NCBI RefSeq assembly: GCF_014230305.1
Contig: NZ_JACLAU010000025.1
Location: forward strand, 1 to 51,384
Source: Novosphingobium aerophilum
GTDB taxonomy: Bacteria > Pseudomonadota > Alphaproteobacteria > Sphingomonadales > Sphingomonadaceae
DNA length: 51,384 nt
Direction of reading: 5' to 3'
Made by a program: the position numbers and the translations under genes. The notes below the pieces were generated by a model that did no database searches, had not been told where the DNA came from, and saw nothing but the letters and a program-made list of their open reading frames with translations. Shown here piece after piece: positions 23,337 to 30,475 of the stretch (positions are counted from its first letter, which is position 1; each line of letters starts with the position of its first letter).

Positions 23337-24029
23337 ATGAACAGCTTGATCCCTCCCTTTCGTCCGGCTCTGAGCCGTTTCCTGCAGGGCGCCGCGGTCT
23401 CCGCGGCGCTTTGTGTGTCCGCCGTCGTGCCCATGCCGGCCCTGGCGCCCCTGGCGGCGGCCCCTCCGGCCGCCGAAGGGCCGGTCACCAACGACCTGGA
23501 CCTGGCGGTTGGCGCGTTGCGCGCCGTCACCACCATGCAGGCCGATTTCCAGCAGACCGACCGCAACGGCCAGCGCGTGGCGGGCAAGCTGACGATCAAG
23601 CGGCCCGGCAAGATCCGCTTCCAGTACCAGCCGGGCGTGCCACTGCTGATCGTGGGCGACGGCAAGGCGCTGACCCTGGTCGATTACGAGGTCAAGCAGG
23701 TCCAGCGCTGGCCCATCCGCAACAGTCCGCTTGGCGCGTTGCTCGACCCCACCCGGGACGTGAAGCGCTACGGCACCTTGCAGCCAACCTCGGATCCGTC
23801 GGTCGTCTCGCTCGAGGTGCGAGATCGCGGCCACCCCGAATACGGGGTGATCACACTGATCTTCCAGCGCAGGGCCAGCGCACCCGGCGGGCTTGAGCTG
23901 GTCGGCTGGGTCTCGCTCGATTCGCAGAACCGCCGCACCACGATCCGTCTGGCCAACCAGCGCTATGGCATGGACATCGCCGACGACGCGTTCCGCTACA
24001 CCGATCCGCGCCCGGCCAACCGCCGGTAA
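23337..24029 (+). CDS. lolA: Outer-membrane lipoprotein carrier protein, LolA family
   Basis: Encodes 230 residues. The N-terminus (MNSLIPPFRPALSRFLQGAA then a hydrophobic run ending PALAPLAAA) is a signal peptide, so the protein is periplasmic. The LolA-like beta-barrel follows: AVTTMQADFQQTDRNGQRVA, then GKLTIKRPGKIRFQYQPG and LLIVGDGKALTLVDYEVKQV, which match the LolA core strands where lipoprotein acyl chains bind. The role is to carry lipoproteins from the LolCDE complex to the outer membrane. ATG 23337 is preceded by AAGGAAAG; the upstream frame to 23268 is not needed. The window also encodes several lipoproteins that would depend on such a carrier. Confidence 0.9.
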   Translation: MNSLIPPFRPALSRFLQGAAVSAALCVSAVVPMPALAPLAAAPPAAEGPVTNDLDLAVGALRAVTTMQADFQQTDRNGQRVAGKLTIKRPGKIRFQYQPGVPLLIVGDGKALTLVDYEVKQVQRWPIRNSPLGALLDPTRDVKRYGTLQPTSDPSVVSLEVRDRGHPEYGVITLIFQRRASAPGGLELVGWVSLDSQNRRTTIRLANQRYGMDIADDAFRYTDPRPANRR

Positions 24030-24254
24030 GCCTGCACGAACGGCAAGCAGACCGTCGACGGCCCGGGGCGCTTCACCCCTGCACTGCCCCAAGTCCGCGA
24101 CAAACCGCGACAAAACAGGCCAGTCCGTTCACCGGGGAGCAAGCGAGGGGGCTCTATACCGGTTCTCGACAAGGCAGTCGGAAGCGGGTTTCCCCCTGTT
24201 GCCCATGCTTCCCTGGAGGCTGCCCTGTCACAGCGTGACGAACGCGACAAGGAA
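24030..24254 (+). ncRNA. Candidate small RNA ahead of a strong terminator
   Basis: No coding frame in this stretch looks real, and the terminator at 24255 is 226 bases past the lolA stop, further than expected for a simple lolA terminator. Just before the terminator is a short hairpin GTCAC-AGC-GTGAC at about 24227-24239. Together these suggest either a long structured lolA 3'UTR or an independent small RNA. Direct repeats of CCGCGACAAA occur at about 24097-24116. No match to a known RNA family was recognised (6S, SRP and tmRNA considered). Confidence 0.35.
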
Positions 24255-24290
24255 CCCTCGTGCCCCTGCCCCCGGCACGAGGGTTTTCTT
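24255..24290 (+). terminator. Strong Rho-independent terminator between lolA and xth
   Basis: CCCTCGTGCC (24255-24264) pairs perfectly over ten bases with GGCACGAGGG (24274-24283) around a nine-base loop, followed by TTTTCTT. Confidence 0.93.
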
Positions 24291-24381
24291 GTTCATGAAC
24301 CCGTGCCCATGAACCTGCGGACGAACCCCTGGCCCCGATCCGCACTGGAAAACCGCGGCGGCGCTCCCTAAAGCCGCTGGC

Positions 24382-25173
24382 ATGGTTTCGATCGCCACCT
24401 GGAACATCAACTCCGTCCGCCTCCGCGCCGATCAGGTCGTGCGCTTCCTCGCGCAGGAATCGCCCGATGTGCTGTGCCTGCAGGAGATCAAGTGCGCCGA
24501 GCACCTGTTCCCGCACGACGTGTTCGAGGCGGCGGGCTACACGCACCGCGTGGTGCATGGGCAGAAGGGCTACCACGGCGTCGCCACGGTCAGCCGCCTG
24601 CCGCTGCGCGAGGTCTCCCGCCGTGACTGGCAGGACAACGGCGAGGCGCGTCATGTCGGGGTGGAGCTGCTCGGGCCGGGCCAGGGGCTGATCCTGGAAA
24701 ACGTCTACATCCCGGCGGGCGGCGACATCCCCGACCGCGAGGCCAACCCCAAGTTCGGCCAGAAGCTGGATTTCCTCGGCCGGATGACCCGTTGGGCCGA
24801 GACGATCGACCGACCCACCCTGATCGTCGGGGATTTCAACATCGCCCCGCTCGATTGCGACGTCTACGATCACAAGGCGCTGCTCAAGGTGGTCAGCCAC
24901 ACCCCGCTCGAGGTCGAGACCCTGCAGCGCTTCGCCGATGCGCACGGCTGGGTCGATCTGGGGCGCAAGCACATCCCCGCGCCCGAGCGGAACTGGACCT
25001 GGTGGTCCTATCGCACCTACTGGCAGGAGAAGGACCGCGGCCGCCGGCTGGACCACATGTGGGCCTCGCCCGAGCTGGCTCCGCAATCGCGCGCGCACCG
25101 CTTTGTCGAGGAAACCCGCCGGTGGGATCAGCCGTCCGACCACGTCCCGCTGGTGACGGAGTTGGATCTTTGA
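24382..25173 (+). CDS. xth: Exodeoxyribonuclease III (AP endonuclease)
   Basis: Encodes 263 residues of the EEP-fold exonuclease III family, which cuts at abasic sites and degrades 3' ends in base-excision repair. All motifs are present: ATWNINSVRLR at residue 5 (Asn), VLCLQEIKC at about 30 (metal-binding Glu), YHGVATVSR (His/Tyr region at about 70), VGDFNIAPLDCDVYD at about 150 (Asp/Asn), RRLDHMWAS at about 226 and SDHVPLV at about 252 (catalytic Asp-His). It overlaps the ribA start: its TGA (25171-25173) shares bases with the TTG of ribA, so the two genes form an operon. Confidence 0.96.
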   Translation: MVSIATWNINSVRLRADQVVRFLAQESPDVLCLQEIKCAEHLFPHDVFEAAGYTHRVVHGQKGYHGVATVSRLPLREVSRRDWQDNGEARHVGVELLGPGQGLILENVYIPAGGDIPDREANPKFGQKLDFLGRMTRWAETIDRPTLIVGDFNIAPLDCDVYDHKALLKVVSHTPLEVETLQRFADAHGWVDLGRKHIPAPERNWTWWSYRTYWQEKDRGRRLDHMWASPELAPQSRAHRFVEETRRWDQPSDHVPLVTELDL

Positions 25174-26240
25174 GCCTTGCCGCGACCGGCGCGAGCCGCC
25201 GCGTCGCGCTGGCGCTCGATGCGCTGCGTCACGGCTGGGCCGTCGCGGTTGACCAGACGCTCGCACTGCTGCCGGCCGAGACCGGCTTCGCCCCGGGGCT
25301 GTCCGCCCGGCGCATGCTCATCTCGGCGGCCCGGGCGACCACGCTCAAGCTGGCCAACCAGCGTGATGCGGCCGTGCCCGAAGCCCCGGTGCTGATCCAT
25401 GGCGCCGACCCGTTCGACCTGGCCCAGGCCCGCGTCCTCGCTGATCCGGCGCTGGATCTGGCCTATCCGCTGAAGGGGCCGTTCCGGGCCGAGCCGCTGG
25501 GCAGTCCCGCCGCGACCGCGACCGCGATGGAGCTGGCGCGGCTGGCGGGCATCCTGCCGGCCTTCCTGGTGCTCGACACCATGCCGGACGAGGCCCAGGC
25601 GGTCAGCACGGCCGATCTTGCCGTCTGGAAGGACCCCGCTCACCTCGCCATTGCCAGCCGCGCCCGGCTCCCGGTGGCCGCTTGCGAAACGGCGGAGATC
25701 GTTGCCTTCCGCGCACGGGACGACCTGCGCGAACATGTCGCGCTGGTGATCGGCGATCAGCGCGGCGATCGTCCGCCGCTGGTCCGGCTGCACTCGGAAT
25801 GCCTGACCGGCGACATCCTGGGCAGCCTCAAATGCGATTGCGGGCCGCAGTTGCACGCCGCGCTCGGCGCCATGGCGGCCGAAGCCGACACGGGCGGCTG
25901 GGGCGTGCTGCTCTACCTGCGCCAGGAAGGGCGCGGCATCGGCCTCATCAACAAGCTGCGGGCCTACCGCCTACAGGACCAGGGCTTCGACACGGTCGAT
26001 GCCAACAACCGGCTGGGCCTGCCGACCGAAGCGCGCGACTTTCCGGTGGCGGCGCGGATGCTCGATCTGCTCGGTGTCGGGGCGATCAGGCTGATGACCA
26101 ACAACCCGGCCAAGGTCGCCGCGCTGGAGGCGGTGGGGGTCCGCGTCGCCGAGCGGGTGCCGCACCAGCTTCCGGCCAATCCGCACAACGAACGCTACCT
26201 CGCGACCAAGCGCGACCGCACCGGCCACTTGCTGGGCTAG
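25170..26240 (+). CDS. ribA: GTP cyclohydrolase II with degenerate RibB-like N-terminal domain
   Basis: Encodes 356 residues, much longer than stand-alone RibA (~200). The C-terminal domain (from about 170) is a complete GTP cyclohydrolase II: zinc motif SECLTGDILGSLKCDCGPQ, catalytic region LRQEGRGIGLINKLRAY, and MTNNPAKVAALEAVGV. It opens GTP in the first step of riboflavin synthesis. The N-terminal ~150 residues align in outline with dihydroxybutanone-phosphate synthase (ALDALRHGWAVAV at the start, ELARLAGILPAFLVLD at the end) but lack its acidic DDEDREN metal motif, so that half is probably inactive. The TTG start at 25170 overlaps the xth stop and has GGAG eight bases before it; upstream frame to 24792 is xth shadow. 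Confidence 0.9.
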   Translation: MSLAATGASRRVALALDALRHGWAVAVDQTLALLPAETGFAPGLSARRMLISAARATTLKLANQRDAAVPEAPVLIHGADPFDLAQARVLADPALDLAYPLKGPFRAEPLGSPAATATAMELARLAGILPAFLVLDTMPDEAQAVSTADLAVWKDPAHLAIASRARLPVAACETAEIVAFRARDDLREHVALVIGDQRGDRPPLVRLHSECLTGDILGSLKCDCGPQLHAALGAMAAEADTGGWGVLLYLRQEGRGIGLINKLRAYRLQDQGFDTVDANNRLGLPTEARDFPVAARMLDLLGVGAIRLMTNNPAKVAALEAVGVRVAERVPHQLPANPHNERYLATKRDRTGHLLG

Positions 26241-26371
26241 GCGGGCTGGGCACAGTCCGACCGCCCGCTTTCGCCCGAAGTCGGCCTCTTGCCCTCGCGT
26301 CGGTAAGGGGAGCGGGCCAGAGCCGCTTCCCAGCACGAAACTGGCCGCGGCCCATGCCTGCCCTGTCGTCT

Positions 26372-26390
26372 CCCCGGGCTTGACCCGGGG
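26372..26390. repeat. REP-like GC palindrome downstream of ribA
   Basis: CCCCGGG-CTTGA-CCCGGGG is a perfect inverted repeat in the 209-base gap between the convergent ribA and Arc-type gene. The sequence CCCGGGCTTGACCCGGG has the look of a dispersed intergenic element, and it could also act as a bidirectional terminator. Confidence 0.5.
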
Positions 26391-26449
26391 CAGGGCTCCC
26401 TTGACGGGCCCGGCACGAAGCTGCTCATGGGCCGGCGCAAGCGGAGCCG

Positions 26450-26674
26450 TCAGGTCCCCTCTGTCTCGCGTGGAGGGCGGCCGCGACGGACCGGCTCGCT
26501 GGAGCCGGGATGGATCCCCCGCCGGGCCAGCGCCTCGCGCAGGAGCACCTCGATTTCGGCATTCACCGAGCGGAAGTCGGCCGCTGCGACCCGTTCCAGC
26601 GCCCCGTAGAGCGCGGGATCGAGCCGCAGCGGAAAGGACTTGCGCGGCGGAGCAGGGGTATTCGGGCCGCTCAT
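26450..26674 (-). CDS. Arc-type ribbon-helix-helix DNA-binding protein
   Basis: Encodes 74 residues. Residues ~13-50 (SFPLRLDPALYGALERVAAA then SVNAEIEVLLREAL) match the Arc/MetJ ribbon-helix-helix fold: a short beta strand with basic residue, helix A, a turn and helix B carrying the N-x-E-I/Y pattern typical of Arc-like proteins. The C-terminus is a basic, Pro-rich tail. It follows the SPFH gene by 19 bases on the same strand and is surely in one operon with it. By analogy with small RHH proteins it may repress its own promoter; the palindrome at 27637-27655 is a candidate site. No toxin partner is seen. Confidence 0.82.
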   Translation of the reverse strand: MSGPNTPAPPRKSFPLRLDPALYGALERVAAADFRSVNAEIEVLLREALARRGIHPGSSEPVRRGRPPRETEGT

Positions 26675-26693
26675 GGTCGCACCGGCCTGGCCC

Positions 26694-27617
26694 CTACTGG
26701 TAAAGCGTGCCGGTGTTGAGCACGGGCTGGGCCTCGCGCTCGCCGCAAAGCACGACCATCAGGTTCGACACCATGGTCGCCCGCCGCTCGTCATCCAGCT
26801 CGACCACGTTCTTCTCGGACAACTGGGTCAGCGCCATCTCGACCATGGTCACGGCGCCTTCGACCAGCTTCTTGCGCGCGCTGATCACCGCTTCGGCCTG
26901 CTGGCGACGCAGCATGGCTCCGGCGATCTCGGGCGCATAGGCCAGGTGGGTCAGGCCGCAGTCGTCGACCGTGATTCCGGCCACGGCAAGACGGCTGTTG
27001 AGCTCCTCGCGCAGCTCGGCGTTGACCTGGTCATGGCTGCCGCGCAGCGTCACCTCCTGATGCTCGATGTCATCATAGGGATAGCGCGACCCGATCGAGC
27101 GGACCGCCGATTCGATCTGCACCACGACGAAGGCCTTGTAATCGTCGACATCGAACAGGGCCTGGGCCGTGTCCGAGACGCGCCACACGACATTGCTGGC
27201 GATCTCGATCGGATTGCCGCGCAGGTCGTTCACCTTCAGCTTTTCGGACACGATGTTGTTCGCCCGCACCGAGATCCTGATCTTGCCCATCCACGGCCAG
27301 ACCCAGCGCAGGCCGGGTTGGCGATCGGTGCCGCGGTAGGCGCCAAACAGGGTGATCGCGGCAGCCTGGTTGGGCTGGATCATGTAGAAGCCCTTGGCGA
27401 TCAGGACCAGGGCCAGTGGCAGGAGCACGATCGAGCCGAGGAAGCCAGCCACCTGGCTGTCACTGGGCTCGGTCCCGGCGAACGTCACGACGCGCAGGAT
27501 CAGCAGGAAGGCGAGCGCGAGGAAGACCAGCAGCATCAGGTAGCCGCTGGTGCTCCAGGCGGTCCGTTCGCGGGTGGAGGCCATGGGGTCACTGGGCAGG
27601 GCAGGATCGGCAGACAT
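26694..27617 (-). CDS. SPFH/Band-7 domain membrane protein
   Basis: Encodes 307 residues. Two hydrophobic segments near the N-terminus (YLMLLVFLALAFLLILRVVT and GSIVLLPLALVLIAKGFYMI) anchor it in the membrane. The SPFH (stomatin/prohibitin/flotillin) domain follows at once: IQPNQAAAITLFGAYRGTDR, GNPIEIASNVVWRVSDTAQA and FVVVQIESAVRSIGSRYPYD, with the C-terminal coiled region RRQQAEAVISARKKLVEGAV. Such proteins oligomerise and organise membrane patches. Co-transcription with the Arc-type regulator 19 bases downstream is clear from spacing. ATG 27617 has AGAGG upstream and a good promoter. The specific role in this organism is unknown. Confidence 0.92.
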   Translation of the reverse strand: MSADPALPSDPMASTRERTAWSTSGYLMLLVFLALAFLLILRVVTFAGTEPSDSQVAGFLGSIVLLPLALVLIAKGFYMIQPNQAAAITLFGAYRGTDRQPGLRWVWPWMGKIRISVRANNIVSEKLKVNDLRGNPIEIASNVVWRVSDTAQALFDVDDYKAFVVVQIESAVRSIGSRYPYDDIEHQEVTLRGSHDQVNAELREELNSRLAVAGITVDDCGLTHLAYAPEIAGAMLRRQQAEAVISARKKLVEGAVTMVEMALTQLSEKNVVELDDERRATMVSNLMVVLCGEREAQPVLNTGTLYQ

Positions 27618-27952
27618 GGGATGCGCCTCTTAATTGTGATATCATATAAATATCAAAATCCACATTGTGGTCAAGCGCAACAAAACATTACAGTCCAGTC
27701 GTTTAATATCGGACCGATCTGCTCTATTTCCAATCGTACGGACCGGGCCCCTCTGGCGCGGCATCGCAAGCGGATCGGTCACCACCCCCCCTCGGGACCC
27801 TCTGCTAATGACCCTCGGGTCGTGCCGCGTGATGTCGGACCGTATCGGATGACGTCGATGCCGGGCCCGGGGAATGTGCCACCTCCCCTCCCCCCCTCCC
27901 CCGGCATCGGCGCATCCGATCGCAGCACTCGCTTGTGAAGAGGAGCGGACGG
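27618..27952. other. Divergent intergenic region, SPFH operon and DUF465 gene
   Basis: This 335-base gap has no supported gene. Its first ~100 bases are strikingly AT-rich and carry the SPFH promoter and palindrome. The remainder is GC-rich with Pro-coding-like runs (CCTCCCCTCCCCCCCTCC near 27883), in which I see nothing definite. The promoter of the DUF465 gene must also lie here. Confidence 0.6.
27637..27674 (-). promoter_or_regulatory. SPFH operon promoter with overlapping palindromic operator
   Basis: Read on the minus strand, TTGACC (27674-27669) and TATTTA (27652-27647) are separated by 16 bases, a good -35/-10 pair, 30 bases before the ATG. The inverted repeat TGATAT-N7-ATATCA (27637-27655) covers the -10 element, as expected for a repressor site. 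Which protein binds is not shown; the downstream Arc-type protein is the nearest candidate. Confidence 0.65.
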
Positions 27953-28120
27953 ATGTCCAACTATGCCTATCGCCTGATGGAACGCCACCAGCAGCTCGAC
28001 GCCGAGCTGCGCGAGGTGCTGACGCACCCCGCGGTCGACACGCGCCGGGTCGCGCGGCTCAAGAAGCTCAAGCTGGCGATCAAGGACCGGTTGACCGGGA
28101 TGATGCAGGGCCGGCGCTGA
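27953..28120 (+). CDS. DUF465 (YdcH-type) small protein
   Basis: Encodes 55 residues (MSNYAYRLMERHQQLDAELR at the start, ending LTGMMQGRR). The pattern of a helix with H-Q-x-L-D, a short turn and a basic R-L-K-K-L-K-L-x-I-K-D-R-L helix is that of the DUF465/YdcH family of small helical-hairpin proteins with no established role. ATG 27953 is preceded by AGAGGAG at good distance; a GTG at 27935 would add six residues and place the SD inside the gene. It is convergent with recQ, with 43 bases between the stops. Confidence 0.88.
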   Translation: MSNYAYRLMERHQQLDAELREVLTHPAVDTRRVARLKKLKLAIKDRLTGMMQGRR

Positions 28121-28163
28121 GCCGACCGCAGGGCCGATCCGGCAGCCCGGCCGTGGACCAGGC

Positions 28164-29963
28164 TCAGTGCTGCCGGATCACCTGCAGAAAGGCCTCGCCA
28201 TAGGCGGCCAGCTTGCGGTCGCCCACGCCGCCGATCCGCCCCAGGTCGTCCAGGCTCTGCGGGCGGGTGGCGGCCATGTCGCGCAGCACCGAATCGTGGA
28301 ACACCACATAGGGCGGCAGGCCCGCCTGCTGCGCCAGTTCGCGGCGCAGCGCGCGCAGCGCGTCGAACAGCGGATCGCCCACCGGATTGGCCGCCGCGCC
28401 GGGACCGCCGCGCTTGCCCCGCACCTTCTCGCGGCGGGGCGGGACCACCACCAGCACGGCATCGTCGCCACGCAGGATGGCCCGCGCATCCCCGCCCAGC
28501 ATCAGCCCGCCATGCTCGGTGGACAGCAGCGCTCCACGCGCCTGCAAGGCACGGGCGAGCGGACGGATCAGATGGGCCTCCTCTGCGCCGACGATCCCGA
28601 ACACCGACAACTGGTCATGGCCCCGTTCGATCACGCGCGGATCGCTGGCCCCGGTCAGGACCTTTTCGAGATGCCCCAGGCCATAGGACTGCCCGGTGCG
28701 GTAGACCGCCGAGAGCAGCTTGCGGGCGGTGTCGGTCGCATCGACCACGCCGGGGGCTTCCAGGCAGTTGTCGCAATTGCCGCAGCGTTCCGGCGGCGTT
28801 TCGCCGAAGTGGCGCAACAGGATCGCGCGGCGGCAGCCTGCGGTCTCGACCAGGCTGGCCAAGGCATCCAGCCGTTGCCGCTCGCCGGGCTGGCGGTCCG
28901 GCTCGAGCTCGCCCAGGCGCTGGCGCGCCCGCGCGAAATCGTCGGCGCCCCAGAGCATCACCGCGATCGCGGGATCGCCATCGCGCCCGGCGCGGCCGGT
29001 CTCCTGGTAATAGGCCTCGATCGACTTGGGCAGCCCGGCATGGGCGACGAAGCGCACGTCCGGCTTGTCGATCCCCATGCCGAAGGCGATTGTCGCCACC
29101 ATCACCATGTCCTCGCTGGCGACAAAGGCGGCCTGGTTGGCGGCCCGCACTTCGGGCGCCAGCCCGGCGTGATAGGGCAGGACGGTCCGGCCGCCGCCGC
29201 TCAGGGTTTCGGCCAGACGCTCCACCTGGGCCCGGGTCTGGGCATAGACGATGCCCGGGCCGGGATGGTCCGCCATGAGCCGCGACAACTGCCGCACCGG
29301 CTGGTCGCGCGGCTGGATCACGTAGCGGATATTGGGACGGTCGAACCCCGCGACGATCAGGCCCTCGCCCGGGATGCCCAACTGGGTGAGAATATCGGCG
29401 CGGGTATGGGCATCGGCCGTGGCGGTCAGTGCCAGCCGCGGCACCTCGGGGAACTCATCGAACAGCGGCCGCAGCAGTCGGTAGTCCGGGCGGAAATCAT
29501 GCCCCCACTCGGACACGCAATGCGCTTCATCGATCGCGAACAGCGATAGCGGCGCCCGACCGAGCAGGTCACGGAAGTGCGGCTGGCTGGCCCGCTCCGG
29601 CGCGACATAGAGCAGGTCGAGCTCGCCAGCGCGGAACCGGTCGATCGTCTGTTCGCGATCGAGATCGGCGCTGGTCAGCGCCGCGGCGCGGATGCCGTTG
29701 GCCTCGGCCGAGCGGAGCTGGTCGTGCATCAGCGCGATCAGGGGCGAAATCACCACGCAGGTCCCCGGCAACAGGACTGCGGGCAACTGATAGGTCAGCG
29801 ACTTGCCGGCACCGGTCGGCATCACCGCCAGGGTCGAAGCGCCGCCCAGCACGCGGCGCACCACCTGTTCCTGCACGCCCCGGAACGCATTGAACCCGAA
29901 GGTGGCATGCAGCGCCTCGGGCAGGCGATCGACGGCAGCGGATTGCGGGATCAGACGGGACAC
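28164..29963 (-). CDS. recQ: ATP-dependent DNA helicase RecQ
   Basis: Encodes 599 residues, normal for bacterial RecQ, the 3'-5' helicase of recombination and replication-fork repair. Domains in order: helicase core with Walker A MPTGAGKS (Lys54) and the DEAH-box AIDEAHCVSEWGHDFRPDY; motif V/VI with QETGRAGRDGDPA; a zinc-binding domain with the four-Cys set (C in GCRRAIL, then CGNCDNC at about 383-389); the RQC winged-helix; and a C-terminal HRDC domain (VFHDSVLRDMAATRPQSLDD, IGGVGDRKLAAYG). The start is a GTG at 29963 with a GGCGGGG run before it. It lies downstream of a small hypothetical gene on the same strand. Confidence 0.96.
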   Translation of the reverse strand: MSRLIPQSAAVDRLPEALHATFGFNAFRGVQEQVVRRVLGGASTLAVMPTGAGKSLTYQLPAVLLPGTCVVISPLIALMHDQLRSAEANGIRAAALTSADLDREQTIDRFRAGELDLLYVAPERASQPHFRDLLGRAPLSLFAIDEAHCVSEWGHDFRPDYRLLRPLFDEFPEVPRLALTATADAHTRADILTQLGIPGEGLIVAGFDRPNIRYVIQPRDQPVRQLSRLMADHPGPGIVYAQTRAQVERLAETLSGGGRTVLPYHAGLAPEVRAANQAAFVASEDMVMVATIAFGMGIDKPDVRFVAHAGLPKSIEAYYQETGRAGRDGDPAIAVMLWGADDFARARQRLGELEPDRQPGERQRLDALASLVETAGCRRAILLRHFGETPPERCGNCDNCLEAPGVVDATDTARKLLSAVYRTGQSYGLGHLEKVLTGASDPRVIERGHDQLSVFGIVGAEEAHLIRPLARALQARGALLSTEHGGLMLGGDARAILRGDDAVLVVVPPRREKVRGKRGGPGAAANPVGDPLFDALRALRRELAQQAGLPPYVVFHDSVLRDMAATRPQSLDDLGRIGGVGDRKLAAYGEAFLQVIRQH

Positions 29964-29999
29964 GCCCCGCCTATGGCAGAAGCCCCGCGGATAAGGAAT

Positions 30000-30039
30000 G
30001 CCCGGCGCGGAAAGTGGGGGGTAAGGCTCCGCGCCGGGC
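30000..30039. repeat. Long perfect hairpin upstream of recQ
   Basis: GCCCGGCGCGGA (30000-30011) pairs perfectly over twelve bases with TCCGCGCCGGGC (30028-30039), with a 16-base loop. It lies between the stop of the small gene at 30090 and recQ. No T-run follows on the minus strand, so a regulatory or mRNA-processing hairpin is as likely as a terminator. Confidence 0.6.
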
Positions 30040-30089
30040 AGGACGCCACCCCCGCGCGGGGGCGGCGGAAGGAAACGGGGTCGGGGCGA

Positions 30090-30344
30090 TCAGCGCAGCC
30101 GGTCGCGTGCCCGGAACTGGTGGAACTCGGCCTCGGCCGCCGCACCGGTGGTGGCCGCGATCACGCCCAGCGCTGCATCGAGCCCCTTGTGGGCCAGGGC
30201 ATCGATCGCCGGTTCGGCCGATGCGCCGTGCTCGCTCGCCAGGGCCTTCAGCGCGCGGGCGATTTCCTGGTACTCCACCTCCGACAGTCGTGCCGCTTTC
30301 CATTCCTCGCGCCGTTCGAAGGCGCTGTTCAGCTCGAAACTCAT
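30090..30344 (-). CDS. Small hypothetical helical protein
   Basis: Encodes 84 residues starting MSFELNSAFERREEWKAARL. It is predicted to be mostly helical and highly charged in the first half, with an Ala/Gly-rich middle (GLDAALGVIAATTGAAAEAE) and the C-terminus FHQFRARDRLR. No family is recognised and no Cys or catalytic motif is visible. ATG 30344 is chosen because GGTGGAGAG precedes it; the frame is open to 30380. It is a single gene between recQ and the serine hydrolase on the same strand. Confidence 0.65.
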   Translation of the reverse strand: MSFELNSAFERREEWKAARLSEVEYQEIARALKALASEHGASAEPAIDALAHKGLDAALGVIAATTGAAAEAEFHQFRARDRLR

Positions 30345-30475
30345 GCCACTCTCCACCCAGCAAGACCTGCTGGACGGCAAGCTTATGCCGGGTTGGTCGC
30401 GACGGGATTAACCGGAAAACCTGCAGTTATCCGGAGGAGGCGGCAAGACTTTGCCGCCCATCGGCCCGCCTTGGT

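Noticed and set aside
26450..27617. Toxin-antitoxin module
   Set aside because: The Arc-type protein has no toxin-like partner; its neighbour is a full-length SPFH membrane protein.
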